From Tuctoria greenei (Eukaryota; Streptophyta; Magnoliopsida; Poales; Poaceae), in the NCBI GenBank assembly GCA_036927565.1, contig JAYESD010000012.1:2542001-2606000 (forward strand): a DNA stretch of 64,000 bases, read 5' to 3'. A program made the translations under genes and the position numbers. Below are positions 22,565 through 32,621 of this stretch, piece after piece (position 1 is the stretch's first letter; every line of letters starts with the position of its first letter). The notes under the pieces are model-generated. The model saw only the letters and a program-made list of their open reading frames with translations. It had not been told where the DNA came from and made no database searches.

Positions 22565-22864
22565 CTACAATATCTTCTTATCCCGTACGCCCTGTCTAAA
22601 TGCCACAATGACAGAAGCGCTAGAGATAGAAGGGATAGTGTTTCTTACCTGAGAGAATCTTTGGATGAATGATCGCAGAGGTTCTCCCCCTTTTTGCACG
22701 ACTGCAAAAAGGTCCAGTTCGGTGCCTGGTCGGGTGTATGAACTCCCGAAGTTGGCGGTGAACTGTCGGCACAACTCCTCCCAACTGTTGATGGAGTTGG
22801 GTGGAAGGCTCATAAACCAGGACCGGGCAGTCCCAGTTAAAGCCACTGGAAAATAATTGGCCAT
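22565..22864 (-). pseudogene. GyB1 gag core (Retrotrans_gag-like)
   Basis: Minus strand reads MANYFPVALTGTARSWFM, SWEELCRQFTANF, LRSFIQRFSQVRNTI, matching the conserved central fold of Gypsy Gag. It ends at a TAG (22563-22565) ahead of the C-terminal part, and is out of frame with the N-terminal ORF, so gag is inactivated. Confidence 0.85.
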
Positions 22865-22871
22865 TACGGCC

Positions 22872-23618
22872 TCATTTCCTCGAGCTGTCAGGATAGCAGT
22901 GGAGTAAATCTGAAGAAATTCGACAGGATAGCAGGTGAGACCAGAATTTCTGTGGCCAACTAACCATACGTAGATGCATGGCCAGGGCTGAGCAGCCTCC
23001 TCCTACTCCTTCAGGAGCAGGAATGTCCTGAGCTTCTCGTCTTTCACGAGCACGCTCAATATGGACTCGGCCGTCTTGTTGACAGTATCGGCGATCAAGC
23101 TCCGCCCGGAGGTCATGAGTTGAAAGCCTTGATACCGTGTGAGTGCGTCGCGCCCCAGAGGGCAACGACGTCACTTGCTGTGACGCAGCACATTTCCTAT
23201 TGTTGGAAACGTGCGGACCAAGTCTACCAGACAAGGTCCGTCGCTGCGTCGGGGCCCGTCCTGGAGGAGGAGGACCCTGGTTGCTGATGCGGTCGGCTGC
23301 TGCTACAACCAAGTGTTCCACATCGGCCCTCCACTGCTCCATTGCATCCCGGGATGCATCCGGAGGTGGTGGGCGCTGAAGGAGAGCATGTGTTGCATGG
23401 AGCGTGTGTTCTGGGTTGTCATGATTCGCTGACGCAGTGATTGACGCTGGTGCACCATCGCGCTGCCCAGCTTGATTTGCTGGTGAAGGCGGCGGTGGTG
23501 GAAGTGTGACTCCTGCTGGAACTGAGGTTCCTGCTGGTGGTTGCATATTGGAGGGATTGTCCCCAGCAGCTTGAACAGCGGGATGACCATTGGATGATTC
23601 AGCGGCTGAGTTCACCAT
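22872..23618 (-). pseudogene. GyB1 gag N-terminal region
   Basis: Low-complexity Pro/Ala/Gln-rich start from ATG at 23616-23618 (MVNSAAESSNGHP), then DAMEQWRADVEHLV and a basic stretch. Frame is lost before the core domain. The start is preferred over the upstream open frame, which has no ATG and overlaps the primer-binding region. Confidence 0.75.
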
Positions 23619-23636
23619 TCTTGAAATCTCAAGCGC

Positions 23637-23655
23637 CCCTTCCTGGTGCACCAAC
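23637..23655 (-). other. Probable GyB1 primer-binding site
   Basis: Minus strand reads TTGGTGCACCAGGAAGGGG directly after the LTR end, the expected place for a tRNA primer site. The tRNA was not identified. GyA2 has a related sequence (TTTGGTACGCCAGATAGGGG) in the same position. Confidence 0.6.
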
Positions 23656-23732
23656 TGTCAGTGGTTTTGATCCGGCAGATCTCCCGACACTACTAAAAGT
23701 GTTTGCGGAGTTTGAGGTTCGGTGTGGGCGCG
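23656..23732 (-). mobile_element. Truncated GyB1 5' LTR end
   Basis: Only the last 77 bp of the minus-strand LTR remain (from TGTCAGTGGTTTTGATCC to GGTGTGGGCGCG). At 23733 it joins a purine tract and a complete LTR of the opposite orientation. The same 77 bp recur inverted at 24529-24605. Confidence 0.85.
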
Positions 23733-23740
23733 GGGACCAC

Positions 23741-24605
23741 TATCGGTACCCTGAGTACCGTATACCCTTTGAGATTGCAAAGATCTCAAGGAAATGTCAT
23801 CTACTTGATTTCAAGACCTTCGGAGGCCCACATGTCAGACATAACCGGACCCGCTTCCCCAACATGGTTAGTCCCAGGGTTGCCACGTGTACCATCAAAC
23901 CGGAGCTACCGCCCACAAGGGGGAAGCTCCGGGCTATGTACCATAACGGCACCCCCAGACCTAACCCCAGACCGAGGGAAGCTCCAGAACTGACATGTGT
24001 CTGGTGGCACCGGACCTATATGTTCCCCACAGTATGCTCCGGAGCTGCCACGTGTCCAACCGTCGGATCTTCAGCCTCAAACCTCCGGTAGAATCCACAA
24101 CGGCTCCGGATCTTCAAAGGGGAATCAAGGACTTCAAGACCCGATTAAGTGTCATTAATACTATGTTAATGACACACGATTGGACGACCTTTATTACCAT
24201 TAACAGCGCTGTCAAAGCCCGTAACTCGGTCATTAAGGGTAATTAAGAGCATCAAATGTGTATCAATATTAGTAACCGTCGGGGCCACATGTCGGGCCAG
24301 GCCAACTTGTAACGGCCTGCCCTTGTACTATAAAAAGACAGGCCGACGATACATAGGGGACATATCTAGTCTGATTGGCTCACACGCGCTCTCAACTCAC
24401 GTTGAGCTCATACATCCAATACAACACCAACACACCCCGTGGAGTAGGGTATTACGCTCAGGCGGCCCGAACCACGTAAATCTTTGTGTCTCCTGTGTTA
24501 TTTTACATTTCACCTTCTTGAATCTCCGCGCGCCCACACCGAATCTCAAACTCCGCAAACACATTTAGTAGTGTCGGGAGATCTGCCGGATCAAAACCAC
24601 CGACA
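23741..24605 (+). mobile_element. GyB LTR in plus orientation (inverted partner)
   Basis: 865 bp, starts TATCGGTACCCTGAG (TG mutated to TA) and ends ACCACCGACA; TATA box TATAAAAA at 24329-24336. The GGGGACCAC before it (23732-23740) looks like a polypurine tract, so it reads as the 3' LTR of a plus-strand GyB element whose body is missing. Followed at 24606 by minus-strand SireB LTR. Confidence 0.85.
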
Positions 24606-25670
24606 AAACTCGACACGCTAGAAACCCTATGTCGGTACCCTACATACCGTATACCCCTTAGGACTACAAAAAGACCAAAGAAACTTCACCTGTCTGAGTT
24701 AAAGACCTGCGAAGGCCCCACGTGTCATACGAGACCGGACCTGCCCCCCTTCAACGATTAGTTCCGGTGCTGCCACGTGTATACTACAACCGGAGTTGCA
24801 TCCCACACATGGGAAAACTCCAGGCTAAACACCTGCGCGACACCCCCGGACCTAACCCCCGACGGAGAGAAGCTCCGGTACCGACACGTGTACAACTGCG
24901 CCGGACCTACTCGTCCCAGACGGTAAGCTCCGGAGCTACCACGTGTCCAACCGTCGGACCTTCAGCCTCAACAATCAGACTGGTGTACTCCCAACGGCTC
25001 GGACCTTCAAGGGACAATCAAAGACTTCAAGACTCGATTAAGTGTCATTAATACCATATTAATGACACACGATCGGAAGGCCCTTAATACCAGTAACAGA
25101 ACTGTCAAGACCCGTTACCACACTATTAAGGGTAATTAACCTCATTAATTGTGTATTAAGCACCAGTAACCGCCAGGGCCACCTGTCGGGCTAGGCTAGC
25201 GATGTAACGACCAGTCCTTGTACTATAAAAGGATTGGTCGAGCAATACACAAGGGGAGACTCTTTGGACATTTAGACACTCTGAGACTCAGCTCTGACAC
25301 ACGCTCACAAGTGCTCAGAAGCTCAATACAAGAACCACACACCCCGTGGAGTAGGGTATTACGCCTAGGCGGCCCGAACCACGTAAACCCACGTTTCTCT
25401 TTACCATCGTGTTCTGAATCTCTGCGCGCCCATTACCAAACTACAAACTCCGCTGGCTACCAACGGTAGTACCGGGAGAATTGCCGGAAACAAACTCCGA
25501 CACCCTAGTTTCTTCTTTTCGAGTCGACATCGCCGTTTTCATCCGTTTTCTTTTGAGGGTTTGTGTTTCCACTTGAGTCCACACCTGTGCTTAAGATCAC
25601 TGAGCTCATTAGTTACTTAATTGTCGTCATCAATCATCCAAAACCCACGGGGATCCTAGGTGCACTTTCA
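24606..25670 (-). mobile_element. SireB LTR U3-start fragment (minus), split by a solo LTR
   Basis: 24606-24629 and 25508-25670 match the first 180 or so bp of the SireB LTR at 60011 in reverse orientation; the LTR start TGAAAGTGCA lies at 25661-25670. The two parts are separated by the 24630-25502 insert. The U3 palindrome cluster that should follow is absent. Confidence 0.85.
24630..25502 (+). mobile_element. GyB-type solo LTR
   Basis: 873 bp, TGTCGGTACCC to AACTCCGACA, flanked by a perfect 5-bp target duplication CCCTA (24625-24629 and 25503-25507). TATA box TATAAAAG at 25224-25231. Diverged from the 23741-24605 LTR but alignable along its length. The perfect duplication shows a single insertion event followed by loss of the body. 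Confidence 0.92.
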
Positions 25671-28170
25671 GTTGTATCATTCTAATTTTTCTAATTTTCT
25701 GTAATTTGTAGGGTATCTCATAATGATATGAAAGTTGTTGTTAAATTTGCATCATATTTTGCTTTACCGGATGGTGAGCCAAAACAATATTGTCATAGAA
25801 GGATATTAACTTCATTTACTTTGGACACTCGTCATTATTTTATATTGGAGTTGGTTAACCACATTGGTGAAAAACTCATATGGGGTTCCAAACAATACAT
25901 AACATTCTGACGTTCACTTGATGATGATAGATGCCTTAAAATGGAGAGTGATGAACAGTTGTTGTAGTGGCTTCAACTAAATCTACAACAAGGTGTGGTG
26001 CACATCAATGCTCAAAATAATGATTTTAATGGACCTTTGTAATTTTCACCTACAAAAGGCGGTTACATCCAAAGGTGAGAAGTGACAGAGCAGTCATTAA
26101 CTATGGATACTCATGATGATCTCGGGAAGAGAGAGGGAAAATGGTATGACACTAAGTCTTTGAATGCTTTGATTGTAGCATTGTATTTGCCAGTAAGTGT
26201 CGAGGTTATTAATTGTATGCAATGTAAGCATTGTCTTTGTTTATGTAAGCATTGTCAATTTTATGTATTGTTGTATGTTGCAGGTGAAGAATGGACCAAA
26301 GCACACAAATTGTGGTTCAGTCAATAAGGCGGGTGACACAATGGCATCACATACTTAGGTAGCAGAGAGGATGGTTGATTGGCTGAAACAGAAACCTACA
26401 ATGGGTCCAAAAGAGCTACAAGATGAGCTGTTAAAGAAGTATAAGTTCATCGTTCTATATGATAGAGTCTTTAGAGGCAAAGAAAAATCTCTTAACATGA
26501 TATATGGAGCGTGGGATGATAGTTATGACTTGCTTCCTACTTATAGAGCTGAGCTACTCAAAGCAATGTCTGGGAGTGTTATTGAAATAGACATAGAAGA
26601 ACACAAGGGTGTTGTTTGTTTCAAGCGATTATTTATCGCTTTAAAACCTTGTATTGATGGGTTTTTGCAAGGGTGCAGATCATATATTGCCATGGACTCC
26701 AGACTCCACTCACTTGACTGGAAGATCTAGAGCGCAATTAGCAGTTGCTGTTGCGATAGATGGTCACAATTGCCTTTTTTCCTGTGGCATATGGAGTCAC
26801 TGAGACAGAGTCCATAGAAAGTTGGACATGGTTCACTCATAATTTAAATCGAGCAATTGATACACCTTTTGAATTGGTTATTAGTACGGATGCAGGTAAA
26901 TTGCATTGCTACACCCTTTCATTATTATTTCTTAACTTTGTAATAGCTTTTACTCATAATGTTCAATATATCGTAGGTAAAGGTATAGAGATTGCGGTGG
27001 ATAATGTGTATCAAACAGTTGGCCACACAGAGTGTATGAGACACTTATGGAAGAACATGAATAAGAAGTATACTGGTCCTTTATCTTCCCAGAATATGTG
27101 GGCAGCTGCTAAGACTTGTATGATTGACAAGTACAACTTCCATATGAACAAGATAGAGAAAAAATGTCCTGAAGCTATTGTATGATTGAATAAGAATCAT
27201 CCATATGTGTGGACAAGAAGCAAATTTGCTGGAGATTGCAAAGTGGATTATATCAATAACAATCACTCTGAGTCTTTCAATAGTTGGGTGTCCAAAACTA
27301 AAGCATTTCAGATTGTGGAGATGCATGACATGATAATACAAATGGTTATTGAGAAGTTTGTTCAGAGAAGTAAGATTTCTAGGAACATGAAAGGCAAGAT
27401 AATCCCATCTATTATAGATGCTTTCAATGATCAAAGCAAAGTTATCAAGGATCATGAAGTGCTTAAGTGTGGACATAGGACGGCTGAGGTAAGTGTAGGC
27501 ACCGTCAAGCATGCAATAAATCTCAATAACAAATCTTTTAGCTGTAGGGTTTGGCAAGTGACTGGGAAGCCTTGCAGTCATGCTCTAGTTTTTATTGCGA
27601 CTCAAAGTAGAGAAGTACAAGTGGATGATTATGTTGACGTTTACTTCTCTGTTGAGGAGTTCAGAAAGACATATTGCAGGTGTTTTTCCTCCAATGACAT
27701 CAAAGCATCTTTGGAAGCGAGTTGGTTTGGGATACAAAATAAAGAAATCAAAGTTGAGAAGGAAGCCTGAAAGACCTAGAGTGTCAAGAATCAAAGCATC
27801 TGATGAGTCTGGTTCAAAGAAGAAAAGAAAATGCTCAGAATGTCATGAATTAGGTCACACAACCAAGCATTGTCAAGGTGGTCTTACATATACTCAGAAA
27901 AAAAGGGCTGCAACAAGTGCAAGCGTATCTGGAGAAGGGAATCATGATCCAAATGTCGTTGCCACAAACATGTAATGCTGTTTTGCATTCTTTGTTTTCT
28001 TATATTACAAACATGTTTACTAACATATTTTATTATCATTATGTAGGTCTAGTGCAATTGATATGGGAGAAGAGATTGCACCATCTGCTATAGGGAAGGG
28101 GAAGGGGAAGGGGAGGGAGAAGAGGAAGAGGAAGAGAGCAAGGAAGACTAGCTGAATGGTTTGGTGTTTG
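25671..28170 (+). pseudogene. MuDR-like (MULE) transposase, decayed
   Basis: DNA transposase of the Mutator superfamily in exons with many lesions. 25728-25910: N-terminal region (VSHNDMKVVVKF, CHRRILTSFTLDTRHYF). 26371-26730: WLKQKPTMGPKELQDEL, YDRVFRGKEKSL, IYGAWDDSYDLLPTY, GFLQGCRSYIAMDS. 26760-27185: FFPVAYGVTETES, FELVISTDAG and, after a GT-AG intron (26896-26976), KGIEIAVDN. 27186-27770: NNNHSESFNSWV and a SWIM zinc finger (CRVWQVTGKPCSHAL). 27832-27873: CCHC knuckle CSECHELGHTTKHC. Stops and a frameshift after AMDS (about 26695) make it non-functional. TIRs were not found. Confidence 0.85.
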
Positions 28171-28325
28171 AATGGTCATGTAATTGATGGTTGCTCTTAG
28201 ATGTTGTTGTTGCATCATTTTGAGACAATTGTTAAGCTACTCTGCGTATGTTGATATGTGTTATTTTTCGTTGGATATTATGTGAAATATCGTGCATCAA
28301 TTATTATATATGTGATATTATTTGC

Positions 28326-28328
<3 letters not shown>

Positions 28329-28374
<46 letters not shown>
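28329..28374. repeat. (AT)n microsatellite
   Basis: About 23 uninterrupted AT dinucleotides. The surrounding 28171-29095 is AT-rich at first, then GC-rich (28850-28990), with no gene I can support. Confidence 0.95.
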
Positions 28375-28377
<3 letters not shown>

Positions 28378-29095
28378 ATTGTTTCATGTTGCGATGGTTA
28401 AATTATAGTCGAATTGCTGTCAAAATTTTCATAAACTTACATTGAATACAATTCGTAAATTTAATTCAATCTAATTTTTAAAAAATGTTTAAATTATTGT
28501 TGAAATGTTGTTATAATGACATGCATAATGCTGGTACATTTAAAAGTAGGGTCATATATGAATATTATATTTAAAAATAGAGTTAATTGTGCAAGGGTAG
28601 ATATGTCTTCTCATCATGGAGTTAACACCGTTAAGTGGTTTTAACAGAATAGAGTCATTTCATTACTTCATTTCGGAAAGACAAGATCATATACACAAAC
28701 TCTAAAAAGAAGGGTCAATCTTACAATTAGAGTGAAAAACGAGGTCAGATTCGCAAATAGCCCAAAATGTTTCTGCTGCTGCAGCAACTATTCATTGAAA
28801 ATTCGTATTAATTCGGAAAAAGGAAAGGAATTCGAAAAGTGTTTTTTTGGGCCGAAGCCCCTATCCCCGGCAGCCCGGCCCGTTTTTTCGGTTCCATGGG
28901 TCGGAGCTGGCCGGGCGACGTGAGCGCACACGCATCATCCGTCGCCCCAGGCCGTTGGATTGGACGGAGAAACAGCGAAACGCACGCAACCGGTCCGATA
29001 CGATCCTTATTCAGCAGCTAAACTTGGCACGCGCTCTCCACGTGACGACCACTAAAGATGGATACTCGTCCTGGTCGTTTAATCAGCGGCGAACC

Positions 29096-30068
29096 AAATC
29101 ATTGACTACTTGAGAATCTCGAGTCTCGACGGTATCCATCTTCTGCTTTTTTCGTTTGATTGTACTGTAGTTGATTCTAACGGGACTGGGAAATGCCCGC
29201 CCTTATGCGTGCTATGTGATCCAAAGCTCTGGCATCATTCAGATCATAAGCACCTTCTCCACGATGTTTACTGTCAAAATACTACGATACCACTGGAGAA
29301 TAATCTCTCCAGATCTTTTTATTTATCACCGATTAGTTAAAAAATAAAATGAACTATAAAACGACAAACGACAAGTTTATAGGGACGGAGGGAGTACTTA
29401 TTGAGCTCGACAACATTTAACAACATAATAGGATCAACCGGTTGCTCCAAAGAACCAAATGCCTTATCAGAGTTCATTAGACTAGGAGAATTCAATGACA
29501 GAGTGGCTAAAACACATGCTTCTAAGAATGCAAAATGGAAATATCAAGATCAAACATGCAACATTAGGTAGCACAAAAAAATGAACGACGACACGAAGGT
29601 CACAGACCCAGCGGAGCAATGTAACTTGAGCAAATCATTGACCACTTGAGCATCTCGAGTCTTGACGGTATCCATCTTCTACTTTCTCGTTTGAATATAC
29701 TGTAGTCCATTCTAACGGGACTGGGAAATGCCCGCCCTGATGTGTGCTATGTGATCCAAAGTTCTGGCATCATCATTCAGATCATAAGCACCTTCTCCAG
29801 GATGTTTACTGTCAAAATCCTACGATACCACTGAGAGACTACTTATTAAGTCCGACAACATTTAACAACAGAACAGGATCAACCGGTTGCTCCAACGAAC
29901 CAAATGCCTTGTCAGATTGAGTTGATGAGACTAGCAGAATTCAAAGATAGAATGCACAAAACACATGCTTCTAAGAATGCAAAATGGAAATATCAGAATC
30001 AATACAACATTAGGTAGCACGGCAAAATGAACCACGAAGAGCAACCCAGCGGCGCAATGTAACTCGAG
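29096..30068. repeat. Tandem duplication of non-coding DNA
   Basis: 29096-29631 and 29632-30068 are two copies in direct tandem (shared AAATCATTGACnACTTGAG start and CAATGTAACTnGAG end). The left copy is about 100 bp longer because of a MITE-like insert. No ORF is credible. It lies downstream of CBF5. Confidence 0.85.
29295..29396. mobile_element. Stowaway-like MITE remnant
   Basis: Present only in the left tandem copy. Ends GGGACGGAGGGAG followed by TA; its complement CTCCCTCCGTCCC is the classic Stowaway terminus in grasses. The left terminus is degraded. A related fragment (TACTCTCTTTGTTTC, TCACCGATTAGTTnAAAAA) is at 40204-40250. Confidence 0.65.
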
Positions 30069-30291
30069 ATGAGGCAAAACTCATGACGTTATCTGATAAC
30101 TGAAACAACAATACAGTTGTCGACGTTCTAGTTTCTCAATGAAAATGTCACCACCTACCATAAAAGTTCGAAGTAATAGAATGGTGGTAGCCTAAGGATA
30201 GTACATAGGCCTATATCAGCTTCAAGGGTCACGAAGGAAGCAACTCACTCGGAATATGTAAGACGACCCGACCAGCCATTATAAGTACTAC

Positions 30292-32070
30292 CTATTGTTC
30301 TTCCTCTGTATCCCGGCTCTTCTTCTTTTTCTTATCCTTTTTCTTTTCACTCTTCTCAGCTTCTGCACTGTCTCCATTTTGAGCACTTTCTGGATCAGCA
30401 GCATCACTTCCCTCCTTGTTCTTCTTTGTCTTCTTCTTTTTCTTCTTCTCGCTGTCATCCTTCTCATCAACCAGATTGTCCTTCTCCTCCTTCACTTCCA
30501 CTGCCTCGGCTGATCCCGATTCACCCTTGTTCTTCTTTTTCTTCTTCTTCTTCTCACTCTTCTCCCCTTCGACCGTCTCAGCAGCTTCCTCAAACTCAAC
30601 CTTGATCTTCTTTGCTGACACAGAAGCATCTGCATCATCGCCCTCCTCATCCTTCTGCCTCTTTTTCTTTTTCTTCTCGCTGACCTCTCCGGTGGCGACT
30701 GCGTCCTGTTCCACCTTCACCTTCTCTGGTTCAGGAGCAGCAGCGATGCTAGCAATTGATACATCACCACCAGTGGGAAGCACCACGTTCCGAAGCCACT
30801 CAGTTGGTGTCTTCTCGTTTGGCTTCCCATGCTTGTCAAGGAGACCCTCAGCAATCAGCTTCTTTTTCTTGAGTGCCACCGGACCAAGCCCCCATTTCCT
30901 TGGGTACGTGTCTCTGTCCATCACAACCCTCTTAATCTTCGCCACTGCGCCATGGTCACAAGTCGCCATAACAGCAGTGGTCATCTCAGCAATACCAATA
31001 GCAATAGCCTCCCCCTTTGTTGTCATGAGGACCACTTCCTCTCCAGTCTCGATCTCATTATCAAACCGGAGCAACCCAGGAATCATAAGCTTAGCACCAT
31101 AGCAGATAGCATTCACAGCAGAGTCCTTCACAACAAGCCTCTTGTAGCTAGTAAGCAGCACCTCTAGCGGCATGACAACACGCCTCAAGTAACTCTCGTC
31201 CCTGTAGTTGTCAAGCGCCCACATGGCGTCCATCACATCGTGCATGGTCACCATGTTATCCTGCTCCCCGAGGATCCCCGAGCGGACACGGCGCAGCTCC
31301 TGCATATGCGCGCCGACACCAAGGAGCAGCCCGAGGTGGACGCAGAGCGTACGAACGTAGGTACCTGCCTCGCAGGAGATCCAGAACACCGCGAGGTGGC
31401 GCTCGGGGTCGTGCTCCAGGAGCTTGCTCTCGTAGATGGTCCGCACCCTGAGCTGGCGCTTGACGGCGGAGATGAGCGGCGGGCGCTGGAAGACGGCGCC
31501 CGTGAGCGCCTCGAGCGCGCGGGCCACCTTCGCCGTGTCCGGCACGGCGGCGTGGAAGCGGGCGACGCAGACGTACTCCTTTCCGGCGCCCTGCTGCGAC
31601 TTGACGAGGCGCGTGGCGCGGTCGACGCAGACGATGAGGTTGCCGGTGACCTTGGGGTCGAGGGTGCCGCTGTGGCCGGTCTTCTCGGCGCGGAGGAGGC
31701 GCTTGATCCAGGCGACCACCTCGTGGGATGAGGGGTTGGACGGCTTGTCGAGGTTGATGACGCCGTAGCGGAGGTGCTCGGCGAGGGGCCGCTTGAGCGG
31801 CGAGTGGCCCGACGGGAGCGGGGTGTAGTGGCCGGTGCGGACGTTGAGGCGGTCGTAGTTCTTGAGGAGCAGCGGCCAGGTGGAGGTGTCGAGCGACGGC
31901 ACCAGGGACTGGGGCTTGATCAGGTAACCATCGGTCTTCTCCTCCGCCTCGGCAAGCGAAGGCGGGTCGGTGGCGACGGCCGCGGCCGCGGCGTCCTTCG
32001 ACTTGCTCTTCTTCTTCTTGGATTTGGCCTCGGATACGGGGGACGCGACGGCCGGCGGCGTCGACGACAT
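30292..32070 (-). CDS. CBF5: H/ACA snoRNP pseudouridine synthase CBF5 (dyskerin/NAP57)
   Basis: Catalytic subunit of box H/ACA ribonucleoproteins in the nucleolus and Cajal bodies; isomerises uridine to pseudouridine in rRNA and snRNA. 592 residues in one exon. N-terminal Lys-rich tract (17-26, nuclear signal); DKCLD region (about 46-104: YLIKPQSLVPSLDTSTWPLL); TruB catalytic domain from about 104, with GHSGTLDPKVTG holding catalytic Asp138; GTYVRTLCVHLG (236-247); PUA domain (about 313-387); WGLGP; and a long C-terminal tail of KKKKK blocks alternating with acidic segments, as in plant and animal family members. Start ATG 32068-32070 follows a leader with telo-box motifs. No lesion seen; looks functional. 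Confidence 0.97.
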   Translation of the reverse strand: MSSTPPAVASPVSEAKSKKKKSKSKDAAAAAVATDPPSLAEAEEKTDGYLIKPQSLVPSLDTSTWPLLLKNYDRLNVRTGHYTPLPSGHSPLKRPLAEHLRYGVINLDKPSNPSSHEVVAWIKRLLRAEKTGHSGTLDPKVTGNLIVCVDRATRLVKSQQGAGKEYVCVARFHAAVPDTAKVARALEALTGAVFQRPPLISAVKRQLRVRTIYESKLLEHDPERHLAVFWISCEAGTYVRTLCVHLGLLLGVGAHMQELRRVRSGILGEQDNMVTMHDVMDAMWALDNYRDESYLRRVVMPLEVLLTSYKRLVVKDSAVNAICYGAKLMIPGLLRFDNEIETGEEVVLMTTKGEAIAIGIAEMTTAVMATCDHGAVAKIKRVVMDRDTYPRKWGLGPVALKKKKLIAEGLLDKHGKPNEKTPTEWLRNVVLPTGGDVSIASIAAAPEPEKVKVEQDAVATGEVSEKKKKKRQKDEEGDDADASVSAKKIKVEFEEAAETVEGEKSEKKKKKKKNKGESGSAEAVEVKEEKDNLVDEKDDSEKKKKKKTKKNKEGSDAADPESAQNGDSAEAEKSEKKKDKKKKKSRDTEEEQ

Positions 32071-32097
32071 GGCGGCGTGGCGGGTTGGTAGGGGAGG

Positions 32098-32271
32098 GTA
32101 CTAGGGTTTTTGCGAAGTGGGAGGGGAAAGGCCGGAATGGAGGCGGGCAGCGGCGGCGTGGCGGCAACGGAGAAGGAGGGCTTTAAGAGTGATGGGGTTT
32201 AGGGTTTATTGTGTGTTGAATGGGCCTATTGAGACTTGGGCCAATAGGATAAGTGAAACTGAAATGGCCCA
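32098..32271 (-). promoter_or_regulatory. CBF5 leader/promoter with telo-boxes and site II motifs
   Basis: On the minus strand: AAAACCCTAG (about 32100-32109), AAACCCTAAACCCC (about 32195-32208), GGGCCCA-type site II words at 32221-32226 (GGCCCA), 32237-32242 and 32265-32271. Telo-box plus TGGGCY site II elements are a known pairing in plant ribosome-biogenesis gene promoters, which suits CBF5. Control by TCP-type factors is inferred from that knowledge. Confidence 0.7.
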
Positions 32272-32340
32272 GTGTCTTGTGGAGCAGCCTACTCTGCTTT
32301 TATTTCTGGCCGAAACAGAGACAGTGAGCAAAGAGGTCAC

Positions 32341-32512
32341 CTGCCTCGAATGACCGGCCGAAACCCCGCTTTAGACCGACCGCAGCGGGCACCCTATACG
32401 CGCCGCTATGCGCGCGCCCAGCTGGTGTGCCTCGAATGACCGGCCGAAACCCCGCTTTAGACCGACCGCAGCGGGCACCCTATACGCGCCGCTATGCGCG
32501 TATAGCGGCCGC
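32341..32512. repeat. Direct duplication of a GC-rich segment
   Basis: CCTCGAATGACCGGCC to GCGCCGCTATGCGCG occurs twice (about 32342-32413 and 32431-32502), nearly identical. Its words (GACCGACCGC, CCCTATACGC) recur at about 33525-33595 inside the neighbouring TIR element, so it may be an outer part of that element. Confidence 0.75.
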
Positions 32513-32621
32513 GCCCAGCCGCACCGGCTGCGGTAAAGAGGCCCCTATTTTCCAGATTCCTACAGTACCGCGCTAAATGTAGAGGCAGCGCTATGTGAAG
32601 AGAGAAGGAATGGAGGGGAAA

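Larger units (their letters stand above)
14529..23732 (-). mobile_element. GyB1: Tat-like Gypsy element with antisense gene, internal deletion
   Basis: Minus-strand element: 3' LTR at left, purine tract, plus-strand additional gene, spacer, integrase C-terminus, protease/gag, primer-binding site and a truncated 5' LTR. RT, RNase H and most of integrase are deleted at about 21265, compared with GyB2. Tat-like assignment comes from the VDGGSGLN protease motif, the gag CxxHx4Hx4C knuckle and the extra gene between pol and 3' LTR. Its left flank is SireB pol; the right flank is the unusual inverted LTR junction. Confidence 0.85.

Noticed and set aside
28248..28445. ORF over the AT microsatellite
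   Set aside because: It is a Tyr/Ile run from (AT)n and has no conservation.
30416..31731. Plus-strand ORFs across the CBF5 region
   Set aside because: They are antisense shadows of the CBF5 coding frame, produced by its Lys-rich codons and GC bias.
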